DNA from: Nocardioides gilvus
Lineage (GTDB): Bacteria; Actinomycetota; Actinomycetes; Propionibacteriales; Nocardioidaceae
Length of the DNA stretch: 64,000 bases
NCBI RefSeq assembly: GCF_003194605.1
Contig: NZ_QHKY01000001.1
Location: 310,001-374,000, forward strand
Direction: 5' to 3'
Below are positions 56,856 through 64,000 of the stretch, piece after piece. The notes below the pieces were generated by a model. That model was not told the origin of the DNA. It did no database searches and saw only the letters and a program-made list of their open reading frames with translations. How positions within the stretch are numbered: position 1 is the stretch's first letter; every line of letters starts with the position of its first letter. The translations under genes and the position numbers were made by a program.

Positions 56856-57457
56856 CCGACTCGACGACCCGCGGCGCCAGCTACCGTGACGAGGACTGGT
56901 ACGGCGAAGACCTCTCCGGTCGCAGGTTCGTCGACTGCACCTTCTCGGCCGTCGACCTCAGCGAGGTCCGCACCAGTGGGACCCACTTCGAGAACTGTGT
57001 CTTCGACGGATGCCGCTTCAACTCCTCGGTCCACGAGTCGTCGGCCTTCATCGCCTGCGAGTTCCGTCGCTGCAACTTCTTCGACGCCACCCTGGCTGGT
57101 TGCAAGGTGTCCGGTTCACTCTTCGACGAGTGCACGATGAAACCGATGAAGATCCGGGGCGGGTTGTGGCGCGGGGTCGTGCTGCGCGGCAACGACCTCA
57201 CCGGCGTCGACCTGTCGGGGCTGGACCTGCGCGACGCTGACCTTTCGCTCTGCAACCTCACCAAGGCCCACCTGCGCGGCACCCAGCTCGCCGGCGCCGG
57301 CGTCGCGCAGACCAATCTGCGTGAGGCCGACCTGCGAGGTGCCACCCTCGAGCAGGTCGACCTGCGCGACGCCGATCTGTTCCGTACGAAGGTGGACCTG
57401 GCCGGCGCCGTGCTGCTGGCCGAGTTGAGTGGAGCACTGGTCGACACCTCGACCTGA
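56852..57457 (+). CDS. pentapeptide-repeat protein
   Basis: 201-residue protein made mostly of A(D/N)LXX repeats, for example LTGVDLSGLDLRDADLSLCN and LREADLRGATLEQVDLRDAD, which form a right-handed square beta-helix. Members include DNA-gyrase protectors (Qnr, MfpA). The MfpA-type architecture cannot be confirmed by eye, because the N-terminal half has imperfect repeats rich in Cys and Phe. It is coupled to the 2H phosphoesterase by an ATGA overlap. Confidence 0.88.
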   Translation: MTDSTTRGASYRDEDWYGEDLSGRRFVDCTFSAVDLSEVRTSGTHFENCVFDGCRFNSSVHESSAFIACEFRRCNFFDATLAGCKVSGSLFDECTMKPMKIRGGLWRGVVLRGNDLTGVDLSGLDLRDADLSLCNLTKAHLRGTQLAGAGVAQTNLREADLRGATLEQVDLRDADLFRTKVDLAGAVLLAELSGALVDTST

Positions 57458-57485
57458 GTCGACCTGAGTCGACGTCGAGAGCCTC

Positions 57486-58061
57486 TCAGTCCTGGACGTG
57501 GGTCCTGACGTGCACCCGGATCCCGTCGACCACGAGCGCCAGTCCGGCAGCGAAGTCGGCATCGCTCCCCCGGTCTCCGGGTTGCGCATCGATGGCCCCC
57601 ACGCTGCTGGCCTGCAGGTGGGTCTGCTCGGCGGTCGCGTGACCGAAGACGAGGTGCAGGACCGTACGCGCCGCGGTCGCCGACCACTGGGCGTCCAGAC
57701 CGCTGCCCTCAAGCGCCGCGGCGAGGTGGGCGTACGCGGCCTGTCCGCCGAGCCCGAAGGCGTGCACGGTCGCCACCACTTCGGCACCGTCGCGCCAGGC
57801 GAGCAGGGCGTCGCGCAGCTGGGTGGCAGCGCGGGTCAGACGTACGTCCCACTCCCCCTCGTCGAGCGGTCGCAGGCCGCGGGCGAGCAGCTCGTCGGCG
57901 ACCGCTGCGAGCAGCGTCTGCTTGTTGTCGAAGTGGTGGTACAGCGCACTGGGGCGCACCCCCAGCTCAGAGGCCAGACGGCGCATCGTGAGGTCGGAGA
58001 GTCCGTACTGGTCGAGCACACCGATGGCGTGCTCGACGACGTCGGTGCGGTGGTGGCGCAT
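57486..58061 (-). CDS. TetR-family regulator, probable biotin repressor
   Basis: 191-residue TetR protein. The HTH is at residues 1-50 (LSDLTMRRLASELGVRPSALYHHFDNKQTLL), cited in part, and a helical ligand-binding domain follows. I chose ATG at 58061 with AGGAGG 7 bases upstream. It is divergent from bioYMN, and two inverted repeats of the BioQ type (TGAAC-N3-GTTCA) lie in between. The BioQ role is therefore a strong inference from context, not from the sequence of the regulator itself. Confidence 0.9.
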   Translation of the reverse strand: MRHHRTDVVEHAIGVLDQYGLSDLTMRRLASELGVRPSALYHHFDNKQTLLAAVADELLARGLRPLDEGEWDVRLTRAATQLRDALLAWRDGAEVVATVHAFGLGGQAAYAHLAAALEGSGLDAQWSATAARTVLHLVFGHATAEQTHLQASSVGAIDAQPGDRGSDADFAAGLALVVDGIRVHVRTHVQD

Positions 58062-58121
58062 GGCATTCCTCCTCGAACTCACCTCGGCGGGTGAGACCTG
58101 CCTCACAAGGCGTCAGATTGG

Positions 58122-58150
58122 TTGACGTCTCGTGAGGCCAACCATAACCT
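58122..58150 (+). promoter_or_regulatory. bioY promoter
   Basis: TTGACG (58122-58127) and TAACCT (58145-58150) are 17 bases apart, matching both sigma-70-type consensus boxes well. The first TetR-type operator begins at the last base of the -10 box. Confidence 0.65.
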
Positions 58151-58179
58151 GAACACCGTTCACCTGACCACCGTTCAGG
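58150..58179. promoter_or_regulatory. tandem BioQ-type operators
   Basis: Site 1 is TGAAC-ACC-GTTCA (58150-58162), a perfect inverted repeat. Site 2 is 58163-58179 (arms CCTGACC and GTTCAGG, one mismatch). The two are also a 15-base direct repeat. They overlap the -10 box and the expected start site of bioY, and lie about 90-120 bases from the TetR start, so one regulator could repress both genes. Confidence 0.65.
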
Positions 58180-58202
58180 TTCTGAGTCGAGAGGCATCTT
58201 CC

Positions 58203-58862
58203 GTGAGCAGCACACGCACCCCCACCCGAGACCTGGCCCTGGTCGCCGTCTTCGCCGCAGTCATCGCAGTGTGCAGCATCCTGCCGGGTATCCCGATGGG
58301 GTCGGGAGTGCCGATCACTCTCCAGACGTTCGGCGTGATGCTGGCAGGCGCCGTGCTCGGACCGGTGCGCGGCTTCCTGGCGGTGGCGCTCTACATGGCG
58401 GTCGGCTTTGCCGGTCTGCCGGTCTTCGCCCAGGGCGGCGCGACGCTCGGCGTCCTGGCCAAGCCCTCGGCGGGCTACCTGATCGCCTTCCCCATCGCGG
58501 CCTTCCTCTGTGGCCTGCTCGTCATGTGGGTCCGCAGCCGCGGCTTCCGCTGGCCCGTGCTCGCCATCACGCTGGCGGGCCTGGCGGCGAGCTTCCTGGT
58601 GGTGCACCCGCTCGGCATCGTCGGCATGTACTACCGCGTCGAGGCCTTCGAGACGTGGCGCGAGGCCATCGTCGCCGACATGGCCTACTGGCCCGGCGAC
58701 GTGGCGAAGAACATCGCGATGGCGCTCGTGGCCGTGGCTGTGCACCGCGCCTTCCCCGACCTGCTGCCGGTGCGCCGCAAGGCGACCACGCCAGCCCCCC
58801 AGACGCCCGGGACCTCCCCCGTCAGTGACGACGCCGCGGGGCGCGAGATCATCAACACGTGA
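58203..58862 (+). CDS. bioY: biotin ECF transporter substrate-binding component BioY
   Basis: Biotin-binding S component of an energy-coupling-factor transporter. About 219 residues with 5-6 membrane segments; LPGIPMGSGVPITLQTFGVMLAG and GFAGLPVFAQGG are BioY landmarks, cited in part. GTG at 58203. The frame opens upstream to 58122, but that stretch contains the promoter and operators. It overlaps bioM by 4 bases. Confidence 0.95.
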   Translation: MSSTRTPTRDLALVAVFAAVIAVCSILPGIPMGSGVPITLQTFGVMLAGAVLGPVRGFLAVALYMAVGFAGLPVFAQGGATLGVLAKPSAGYLIAFPIAAFLCGLLVMWVRSRGFRWPVLAITLAGLAASFLVVHPLGIVGMYYRVEAFETWREAIVADMAYWPGDVAKNIAMALVAVAVHRAFPDLLPVRRKATTPAPQTPGTSPVSDDAAGREIINT

Positions 58863-59548
58863 GTTCACTCGTCCTCGACCGCGTGGTCGTCTCTGCGGCT
58901 GGCGTCGACGGCGTCGTCGAGATCCTTTCCGAGACCTCCCTGGAGATCACCGAGCCCAGCATCGCGCTGATCGGACCCAACGGCTCCGGCAAGTCCACCC
59001 TGGCGCGGCTCTTCAACGGGCTGGTGACTCCGTCGAGCGGCCGGGTCGTCGTCGACGGGATCGACGTCGCCCAGGACGGTCGCCGAGCACGCCAGCACGT
59101 GGGCTTCGCCTTCACCGATCCCTCTGCGCAGCTGGTGATGCCGACCGTGCTGGAGGACGTCATGCTCTCGTTGCGCCGCACCCACCGCGACAAGGGTGAA
59201 CGCCGGGCAGCCGCGCTGGCGATCCTGGAGGCGCGCGGTCTCGCCGAGCTCGCGGACCGCAGCGTGCACACCCTCTCCGGTGGCCAGCGCCAACTCGTCG
59301 CCCTCACCGGGGTCCTGGCCTGCGATCCGCAGGTCGTGGTGGCCGATGAGCCCACCACCCTGCTGGACCTGGCCAACGGCCGACTCGTGGGCGACCTCCT
59401 GATGGGCCTGCCCCAACAGCTGGTCCTCTGCACCCACGACCTCGATCTCGCCGCACGGTGCGACCGGGCCCTGCTGATCGAGGGCGGGCGGGTGGTCTTC
59501 GACGGCCCCGCCCCCGACGCCGTCGACCACTACCGGGCCACGGCCTGA
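58859..59548 (+). CDS. bioM: biotin ECF transporter ATPase BioM
   Basis: ABC ATPase (A component) energising BioY. Walker A GPNGSGKSTLARLFNGL, Q-loop region, signature LSGGQRQLVAL and Walker B VVVADEPTTLLD are all present in 229 residues. GTG start overlaps the bioY stop, and bioN follows 8 bases later. Confidence 0.95.
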   Translation: MSSLVLDRVVVSAAGVDGVVEILSETSLEITEPSIALIGPNGSGKSTLARLFNGLVTPSSGRVVVDGIDVAQDGRRARQHVGFAFTDPSAQLVMPTVLEDVMLSLRRTHRDKGERRAAALAILEARGLAELADRSVHTLSGGQRQLVALTGVLACDPQVVVADEPTTLLDLANGRLVGDLLMGLPQQLVLCTHDLDLAARCDRALLIEGGRVVFDGPAPDAVDHYRATA

Positions 59549-59556
59549 GAAGCCAC

Positions 59557-60177
59557 GTGTCCTCCCCGACGCCCAGCCTGCTGGGTGACTACACCCCCGG
59601 CGCGTCCTGGCTGCACCGACTCCGGGCCGGGGCGAAGCTGGGCGTCCTGATGCTCGTGGGTCTGGTCGTGGTGCTGGTGCGCGAGTGGTGGGTCGGCCTG
59701 GCCTTCGTGGCGCTGGCCCTGGTGCTGCTCGCCGTCGCCGGGGTGGGCGTACGCCGCGTGCTGCGGACCCTGCGACCGCTCCTGGTCCTGCTCGTCGTCC
59801 TGGTGGCCTACTCGCTGTGGCGGGCGTCGTGGCAGGTGGCCCTGGAACAGGCCGCCGATCTCGTCGCCCTGATCCTCCTGGCCACGGTCGTCACCACCAC
59901 CACTGCGGTGGACGACATCCTGGACGTGATCGTGCGCGCCCTGGGGCCGCTGCGACGACTCGGGGTGAACCCGGAACGGGTCGGTCTCGCGTTCAGCCTG
60001 ATGATCCGCTCCGTGCCCCTGGTCCTGACGATCGCTGGCGAGACCCGCGACGCCGCCCGCGCCCGCGGACTCGAGCGCGATCCGCGGGTCTGGCTCACGC
60101 CCTTCGTGATCCGCGCGATCGCCCACGCCCGCGACACCGGGGACGCCCTGCACGCGCGCGGACTGGGTGACGACTGA
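59557..60177 (+). CDS. bioN: biotin ECF transporter transmembrane component BioN
   Basis: EcfT-type scaffold protein, 206 residues, with about 5 membrane segments. The two cytoplasmic Ala-Arg-Gly motifs that dock on the ATPase are visible (DAARARGLERDPR and DALHARGLGD). GTG at 59557. It completes a full, dedicated biotin importer (bioYMN). No biotin synthesis gene is in the window. Confidence 0.94.
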   Translation: MSSPTPSLLGDYTPGASWLHRLRAGAKLGVLMLVGLVVVLVREWWVGLAFVALALVLLAVAGVGVRRVLRTLRPLLVLLVVLVAYSLWRASWQVALEQAADLVALILLATVVTTTTAVDDILDVIVRALGPLRRLGVNPERVGLAFSLMIRSVPLVLTIAGETRDAARARGLERDPRVWLTPFVIRAIAHARDTGDALHARGLGDD

Positions 60178-60222
60178 CTGGGTGACGACTGACGTACGCC
60201 GAAAGTCGCCGAGCCGAGCAAC

Positions 60223-61608
60223 TCACCAGCCCGGCGGCGTACGGCCGACCCAGTCGCTGGCCTGCTCGACCTGGGCGGCCAGCGAGATCAACAACTCGTC
60301 CTCGGCGGGGCGACCCGCGATCATCACCCCGACCGGCAGCCCTTCTGGCGTCCAGTGGGTCGGCAAGGACATCGACGGCATGCCGGTGACGTTCCACGCG
60401 GAGGTCCACGGGGTGAATCGTTTCTGGGCCTCGAAGTCGGCCTCAGGGTTCTCGTCGTCACGCATCGCACCGACCTCAACCGGCAGCGAGGCCAGGGTCG
60501 GAGTGAGCACCACGTCGTAGGGCGCCAGCGCCTCGAGAGCCAACGCCGCGTGGCGACGCATCTCGCCGATCGCCAGGCCGAAGTCGGGCCCGCTGACCGC
60601 GCGTCCCTTCTCGCTCAACCAGGTGGTCAACGGTCGCAGTTGGTGCTCGCGTCCGGCGGGGGCGGTCGAGAGGGCGGTCAGCACCGCCCAGCAGATCTCG
60701 AAGACGGCGACTGCCGACCGATCCAACGGCACCTCGATGTCCACGACCTCGTGGCCCAGTGCCTCCAGCAAGCCGGAGGCGTCCTCCCACGCCTGCAGGG
60801 GTGCGGGCGCGACGTCGACGTCGGTGATGACCGGCGCAGAGAAACGCGCGACGCGCAGTCGTCCCGGCTCCCGCCGGGCGGCATTGAGGAAGGTGCCCTG
60901 CGGCTCAGGCGCCCAGGACGGGTCACCCACCCGGTGGCCGGCGAGCACGTCGAGCATCGCGGCGGCATCGGCGACCGTACGGGCCAGGGTGCCGGCCGTC
61001 GAGAGACCGACCGGGTCGCCGTACGTGGGCGCAGCGCTGATCCGGCCGCGTGACGGCTTGAGGCCCACCAGGCCGCAGCAGGAAGCGGGGATCCGGATCG
61101 ATCCCCCACCATCAGAACCCTGGGCCACCGGCACGAGTCCAGCCGCGACCGCGGCTGCCGCACCGCCTGAGGATCCGCCTGCCGTGCGGGTGTGGTCCCA
61201 CGGTGTCACCGCCGGCGGCGCGACGTCGGGCTCGGTGTAGCAGGGAGAACCGAACTCCGGCGTGTTGGTCTTGCCCAGCCACACCATCCCCGCGGCCTCG
61301 ATCGACAGCGTCACGTTGTCGGAGAACTCGGGCACGAAGTCGGCGTAGGCGGCCGACCCGAACGTGGTGCGCACCCCTGCGGTGGGGTTCAGGTCCTTGA
61401 TCGCCGTGGGCACGCCGTGCAGCGGGGAGAGCCCGTGGCGCGGCAGCGCAGCCGCCCGGGCCAGGGCCAGCTCGGGGACCCGGGTGACGAAGGCGCCCAC
61501 GTCGTCACTCCGGGTGAGGTAGTGCTCGACCAACTCGACCGGGGACAGCTCCCCGGCACGCACTGCTGCACCCTGCTCGAGGGCGGTGAGGTCATGCATC
61601 TCGGACAC
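60223..61608 (-). CDS. amidase (amidase-signature family)
   Basis: 461-residue amidase with a Ser-cisSer-Lys triad: Lys in TAIKDLNP, cis-Ser and nucleophile in the AGGSSGGAAAAVAAG and GSDGGGSIRIPASCCGLVG blocks. The substrate is unknown, because the family includes amide, nitrile-product and indole-acetamide hydrolases. It is convergent with bioN (45-base gap) and lies 15 bases after the kinase gene on the same strand. Confidence 0.93.
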   Translation of the reverse strand: MSEMHDLTALEQGAAVRAGELSPVELVEHYLTRSDDVGAFVTRVPELALARAAALPRHGLSPLHGVPTAIKDLNPTAGVRTTFGSAAYADFVPEFSDNVTLSIEAAGMVWLGKTNTPEFGSPCYTEPDVAPPAVTPWDHTRTAGGSSGGAAAAVAAGLVPVAQGSDGGGSIRIPASCCGLVGLKPSRGRISAAPTYGDPVGLSTAGTLARTVADAAAMLDVLAGHRVGDPSWAPEPQGTFLNAARREPGRLRVARFSAPVITDVDVAPAPLQAWEDASGLLEALGHEVVDIEVPLDRSAVAVFEICWAVLTALSTAPAGREHQLRPLTTWLSEKGRAVSGPDFGLAIGEMRRHAALALEALAPYDVVLTPTLASLPVEVGAMRDDENPEADFEAQKRFTPWTSAWNVTGMPSMSLPTHWTPEGLPVGVMIAGRPAEDELLISLAAQVEQASDWVGRTPPGW

Positions 61609-61623
61609 GGTGGCTCCTGCCGC

Positions 61624-63468
61624 TCAGACGTTGTCCCACGGCGCACCCACCGCGGGCGACCAGTCGGTGGGCTGTCCCTGGAAGTCGCCGACGAGCAGGA
61701 CGAGCAGACCGACCAACAACGCCCAGGTGAGGAGCCAGAGCCAGCCCCGCGCAGCGAAGGGTCGTACGACCGGGGACACCGCGCGGCGCACCCGGGTGGC
61801 GCCGGGTCCCACCCACAACCCCAGGACGAGGCCGGCGCCCATCACGAGCAGAGAGCTCTGCACCGGGGCCGCGACCGTGAAGCAGATCAACCCGGCGACC
61901 GCGCTCAACCCGGCGGCCCACAGCAGGAGGGCCAGCGTGCCGGGGATCGAGGAGAAGACGTGGACCGGCGTGGTCGCGACGCTCTGGACACCGTCGTACC
62001 ACTTCGAGCCGCGCAGCCGGCGGCGTTCAGCGCTCGCGCTCATGCTGTGCGAGAGCGTCCGCAGCAACCACACCAGCGCTGTCAGGAGCGCCGTCGTCAC
62101 GTAGGGCGCGGCCACGAAGGCCAGACTGACTCCGGCGCCGAGGGTGAGCAAGAGGGTGGCTCTCCGCAGCCGCACACCCAGCCGTACGCGCTCGGTCGGG
62201 GTCTCGGGCGCCGTCCACGGGTCGTCGGTGAACTCGACCTCGTCGTCCCCGTCCAGGTCGTCCCCGTCCAGATCGCCCCCGTAGCGATCGTCCCCGTCGA
62301 GGTCGTCCCCATCATCGGGGTCGTCGTCGGTGAACTCGGCCACGTCATGTCGTTCGGCGAACTCCCGGTCGCCCACCGGAGTGGAGTGCAGCCACTCCTC
62401 GTCGGGCTCGGGCTCGTGGTGCGAGTCGAGGGGCAGGTGGACGGTGGTGTCCTCGGCCCACTCCTCCTCATGCCGCTCCCACCACTCCACCGGCGGCGTC
62501 GTGGGCTCGTGTGGCGCCTGGACGACCTGCGTGTAGGGCCGGGTCACCGGAAAGGGTGTCAGCGGCACCGGCCTGGTGGCGGTGTCGTCGTGGAGGTCGA
62601 CCAACTCCGTCCCGTCGTCGGGGTCGAGGTCGCTCTCGTCGGCGGCGAAGCCTTCGTCCTCCAACTCCATCCACGTCAGGATCGCGGCGACGGTGGGCCG
62701 ATTGCGGGGCTCCGGGTCGAGCCCGGCGCTCACGACCTCCTGCACCTCCTCGGGCAACTCGGAGACGTCGTGCTCACCGCGACGGACCCGGTCCATGATC
62801 GCCATCGACGGACCGCTGCCGAAGGGTGCCCGTCCGGTCCCCGCGTAGGCGACGGTCGCCGCCCAGGAATGGATGTCGGAGGCGGGGCTGGCGTCCTCGC
62901 CGTGCAGGATCTCCGGGGCCAGGTAGCCGGGTGTGCCCAGCAACCACCCCTGCGCCGTCAGCCGTGGGTCGTCGGCGAGGCGAGCCAGACCAAAGTCGAT
63001 CAGGACGGGGTTGCGACCCACCATGAGGATGTTGGACGGCTTGATGTCACGGTGCACGACACCGACCCGGTGCACCGCCTCGATGGCCTGGGCCAGACAG
63101 CGGGCGAACCAGACCAGCTCGTCGCCGAGCAGCGGACCTTCCTGCGCGACCTGGTCGTACAGCGAGTACCCGGGCACGTAGCGGGTCGCGACGTACGGGA
63201 TGTCGCCCCACGGGTCCGCGTCGATGATCTCGGCGACCCGACGGCTCCGGATCCTGAGCAGCGAGTTGACCTCGCGGGCCAACCGCGCGCGGGACTCGTC
63301 GTCACCGACCACGTTGGGGCGGATCACCTTCAGGGCGACCCGCTCCTGACCGGGACGTCGCGCCAGGTGGACGACCCCCATGCCGCCCTCACCGAGTCGG
63401 GTCAGCAGCTGGTAGCCGCCGACCGTCAACCCGCGAGGGGGCGCTGGTGGTCGAGGTGTGACGCTCAC
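61624..63468 (-). CDS. Ser/Thr protein kinase with Asp-rich linker and C-terminal membrane domain
   Basis: 614-residue Hanks-type kinase. The kinase domain (about 18-285) has LGEGGMGVVHLA (P-loop), the Lys of VALKVIRP, HRDIKPSNIL and IDFGLARL, so it looks active. A linker of about 160 acidic residues follows, with repeats such as DLDGDDLDGDDEV. About 4 membrane segments lie at 430-600. No PASTA or other extracellular sensor is visible. It sits between ilvE and the amidase gene; its targets are unknown. Confidence 0.92.
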   Translation of the reverse strand: MSVTPRPPAPPRGLTVGGYQLLTRLGEGGMGVVHLARRPGQERVALKVIRPNVVGDDESRARLAREVNSLLRIRSRRVAEIIDADPWGDIPYVATRYVPGYSLYDQVAQEGPLLGDELVWFARCLAQAIEAVHRVGVVHRDIKPSNILMVGRNPVLIDFGLARLADDPRLTAQGWLLGTPGYLAPEILHGEDASPASDIHSWAATVAYAGTGRAPFGSGPSMAIMDRVRRGEHDVSELPEEVQEVVSAGLDPEPRNRPTVAAILTWMELEDEGFAADESDLDPDDGTELVDLHDDTATRPVPLTPFPVTRPYTQVVQAPHEPTTPPVEWWERHEEEWAEDTTVHLPLDSHHEPEPDEEWLHSTPVGDREFAERHDVAEFTDDDPDDGDDLDGDDRYGGDLDGDDLDGDDEVEFTDDPWTAPETPTERVRLGVRLRRATLLLTLGAGVSLAFVAAPYVTTALLTALVWLLRTLSHSMSASAERRRLRGSKWYDGVQSVATTPVHVFSSIPGTLALLLWAAGLSAVAGLICFTVAAPVQSSLLVMGAGLVLGLWVGPGATRVRRAVSPVVRPFAARGWLWLLTWALLVGLLVLLVGDFQGQPTDWSPAVGAPWDNV

Positions 63469-63490
63469 GTCACGAGGCTAACCGCGCCGA

Positions 63491-64000
63491 TCACAGAACC
63501 TGGCGCAACCAGCCGTTGGTGTCCTCGGCGCGTCCGAACTGCACGTCCACCAGCGCGGAGCGGATCTTCATCGTCAACTCGGTCGACGCCGGGGCCGCGG
63601 TGGTCCCGGCGGCCGAGCGCAACTCCCCCACCGGTGAGACCACGGCGGCGGTGCCGCAGGCGAAGATCTCGACGATGTCACCGGACGCGATGCCCGAGCG
63701 CCACTCGTCGATGGCGAAGCGTCGTTCGGTGACCTCGTGACCCAGCTGCTCGGCCAGGGCAATGATCGAGGACCGGGTGATCCCCTCGAGGATCGTGCCG
63801 GTGGCCGGGGTGACGATCGAGCCGTCGCGGAACACGAAGTACATGTTCATCCCGCCGAGCTCCTCGACGTACAGCCCGTCCTGGGCGTCGAGGAAGACGA
63901 CCTGGTCGCAGCCGTTGGCGGTGGCCTCCTGCTGGGCGACCAGCGAGCTGGCGTAATTGCCGCCCGTCTTCGCTGCGCCCATGCCGCCGCGCCCCGCGCG
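63491..64000 (-). CDS. ilvE: branched-chain amino acid aminotransferase, 3' part
   Basis: C-terminal 170 codons of a fold-type IV transaminase; the gene continues past the window end. The PLP lysine is seen in AAKTGGNYASS, followed by EELGGMNMYFVF and ITRSSIIALAEQLGHEV. It makes Leu, Ile and Val from the 2-oxoacids, in keeping with leuCD about 17 kb away. The gene is partial at its 5' end only because of the window. Confidence 0.95.
   Translation of the reverse strand, partial: RAGRGGMGAAKTGGNYASSLVAQQEATANGCDQVVFLDAQDGLYVEELGGMNMYFVFRDGSIVTPATGTILEGITRSSIIALAEQLGHEVTERRFAIDEWRSGIASGDIVEIFACGTAAVVSPVGELRSAAGTTAAPASTELTMKIRSALVDVQFGRAEDTNGWLRQVL

Overview
The window is a gene-dense, very GC-rich stretch of actinobacterial chromosome. 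Intergenic gaps are short, GTG and TTG starts are common, and the content is almost entirely core housekeeping genes. The proteins look like those of Nocardioides or related Propionibacteriales; this placement is an inference from protein style. I see no rRNA, transposase, phage gene, plasmid origin or CRISPR array.

Layout. (1) 1-14.2 kb: tsf, rpsB, an exported M23 peptidase, xerC, dprA, comM, yraN, a DUF2469 gene, rnhB, lepB, rplS, a trmD fused to an acetyltransferase domain, rimM, an ABC1 kinase, a KH protein and rpsP. (2) 14.4-30.1 kb: amidohydrolase, gtrA-like gene, a PIN/NYN-like protein, ffh, glnD-glnB-amtB (nitrogen sensing and ammonium uptake), a large glycosyltransferase, ftsY and smc. 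(3) 30.2-39.1 kb: mutM, rnc, rpmF, DUF177, coaD, rsmD, recG, a DAK2 protein, rpmB and thiL. (4) 39.2-47.7 kb: an Lrp-type effector domain, a DUF3515 lipoprotein, ddl, a trans-sulfuration enzyme, gpsA, plsC, cofC, leuD, leuC and an IclR regulator. (5) 47.7-53.7 kb: ogt, an Ada-AlkA fusion, three tRNAs (Glu, Glu, Gln), a CPBP protease, gltX and a fumarylacetoacetase-family hydrolase. (6) 53.7-64 kb: accessory genes, namely a putative glycosylase, a double-CAP exported protein, a 2H phosphoesterase with a pentapeptide-repeat protein, TetR-bioYMN biotin uptake, an amidase, a Ser/Thr kinase and the 3' end of ilvE.

How the genes work together. Protein targeting is represented twice (ffh and ftsY), with lepB for signal-peptide removal. 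Nitrogen control is one transcription unit (amtB-glnB) followed by glnD. The leucine genes are read away from an IclR regulator, and the biotin importer is read away from a TetR regulator whose two likely operators I can see. gltX lies just upstream of the tRNAs it should charge. From memory, much of the gene order matches the Mycobacterium tuberculosis Rv2889c-Rv2993c interval, so departures from that order are the informative part.

I did not find a convincing undescribed multi-gene system. The best leads are smaller: the TrmD-GNAT fusion, an rnc gene that seems to need a CTG start, tandem TetR operators on a good bioY promoter, a duplicated CAP gene with a repeat linker, a glycosyltransferase between amtB and ftsY, and a PIN/NYN-like protein beside ffh.
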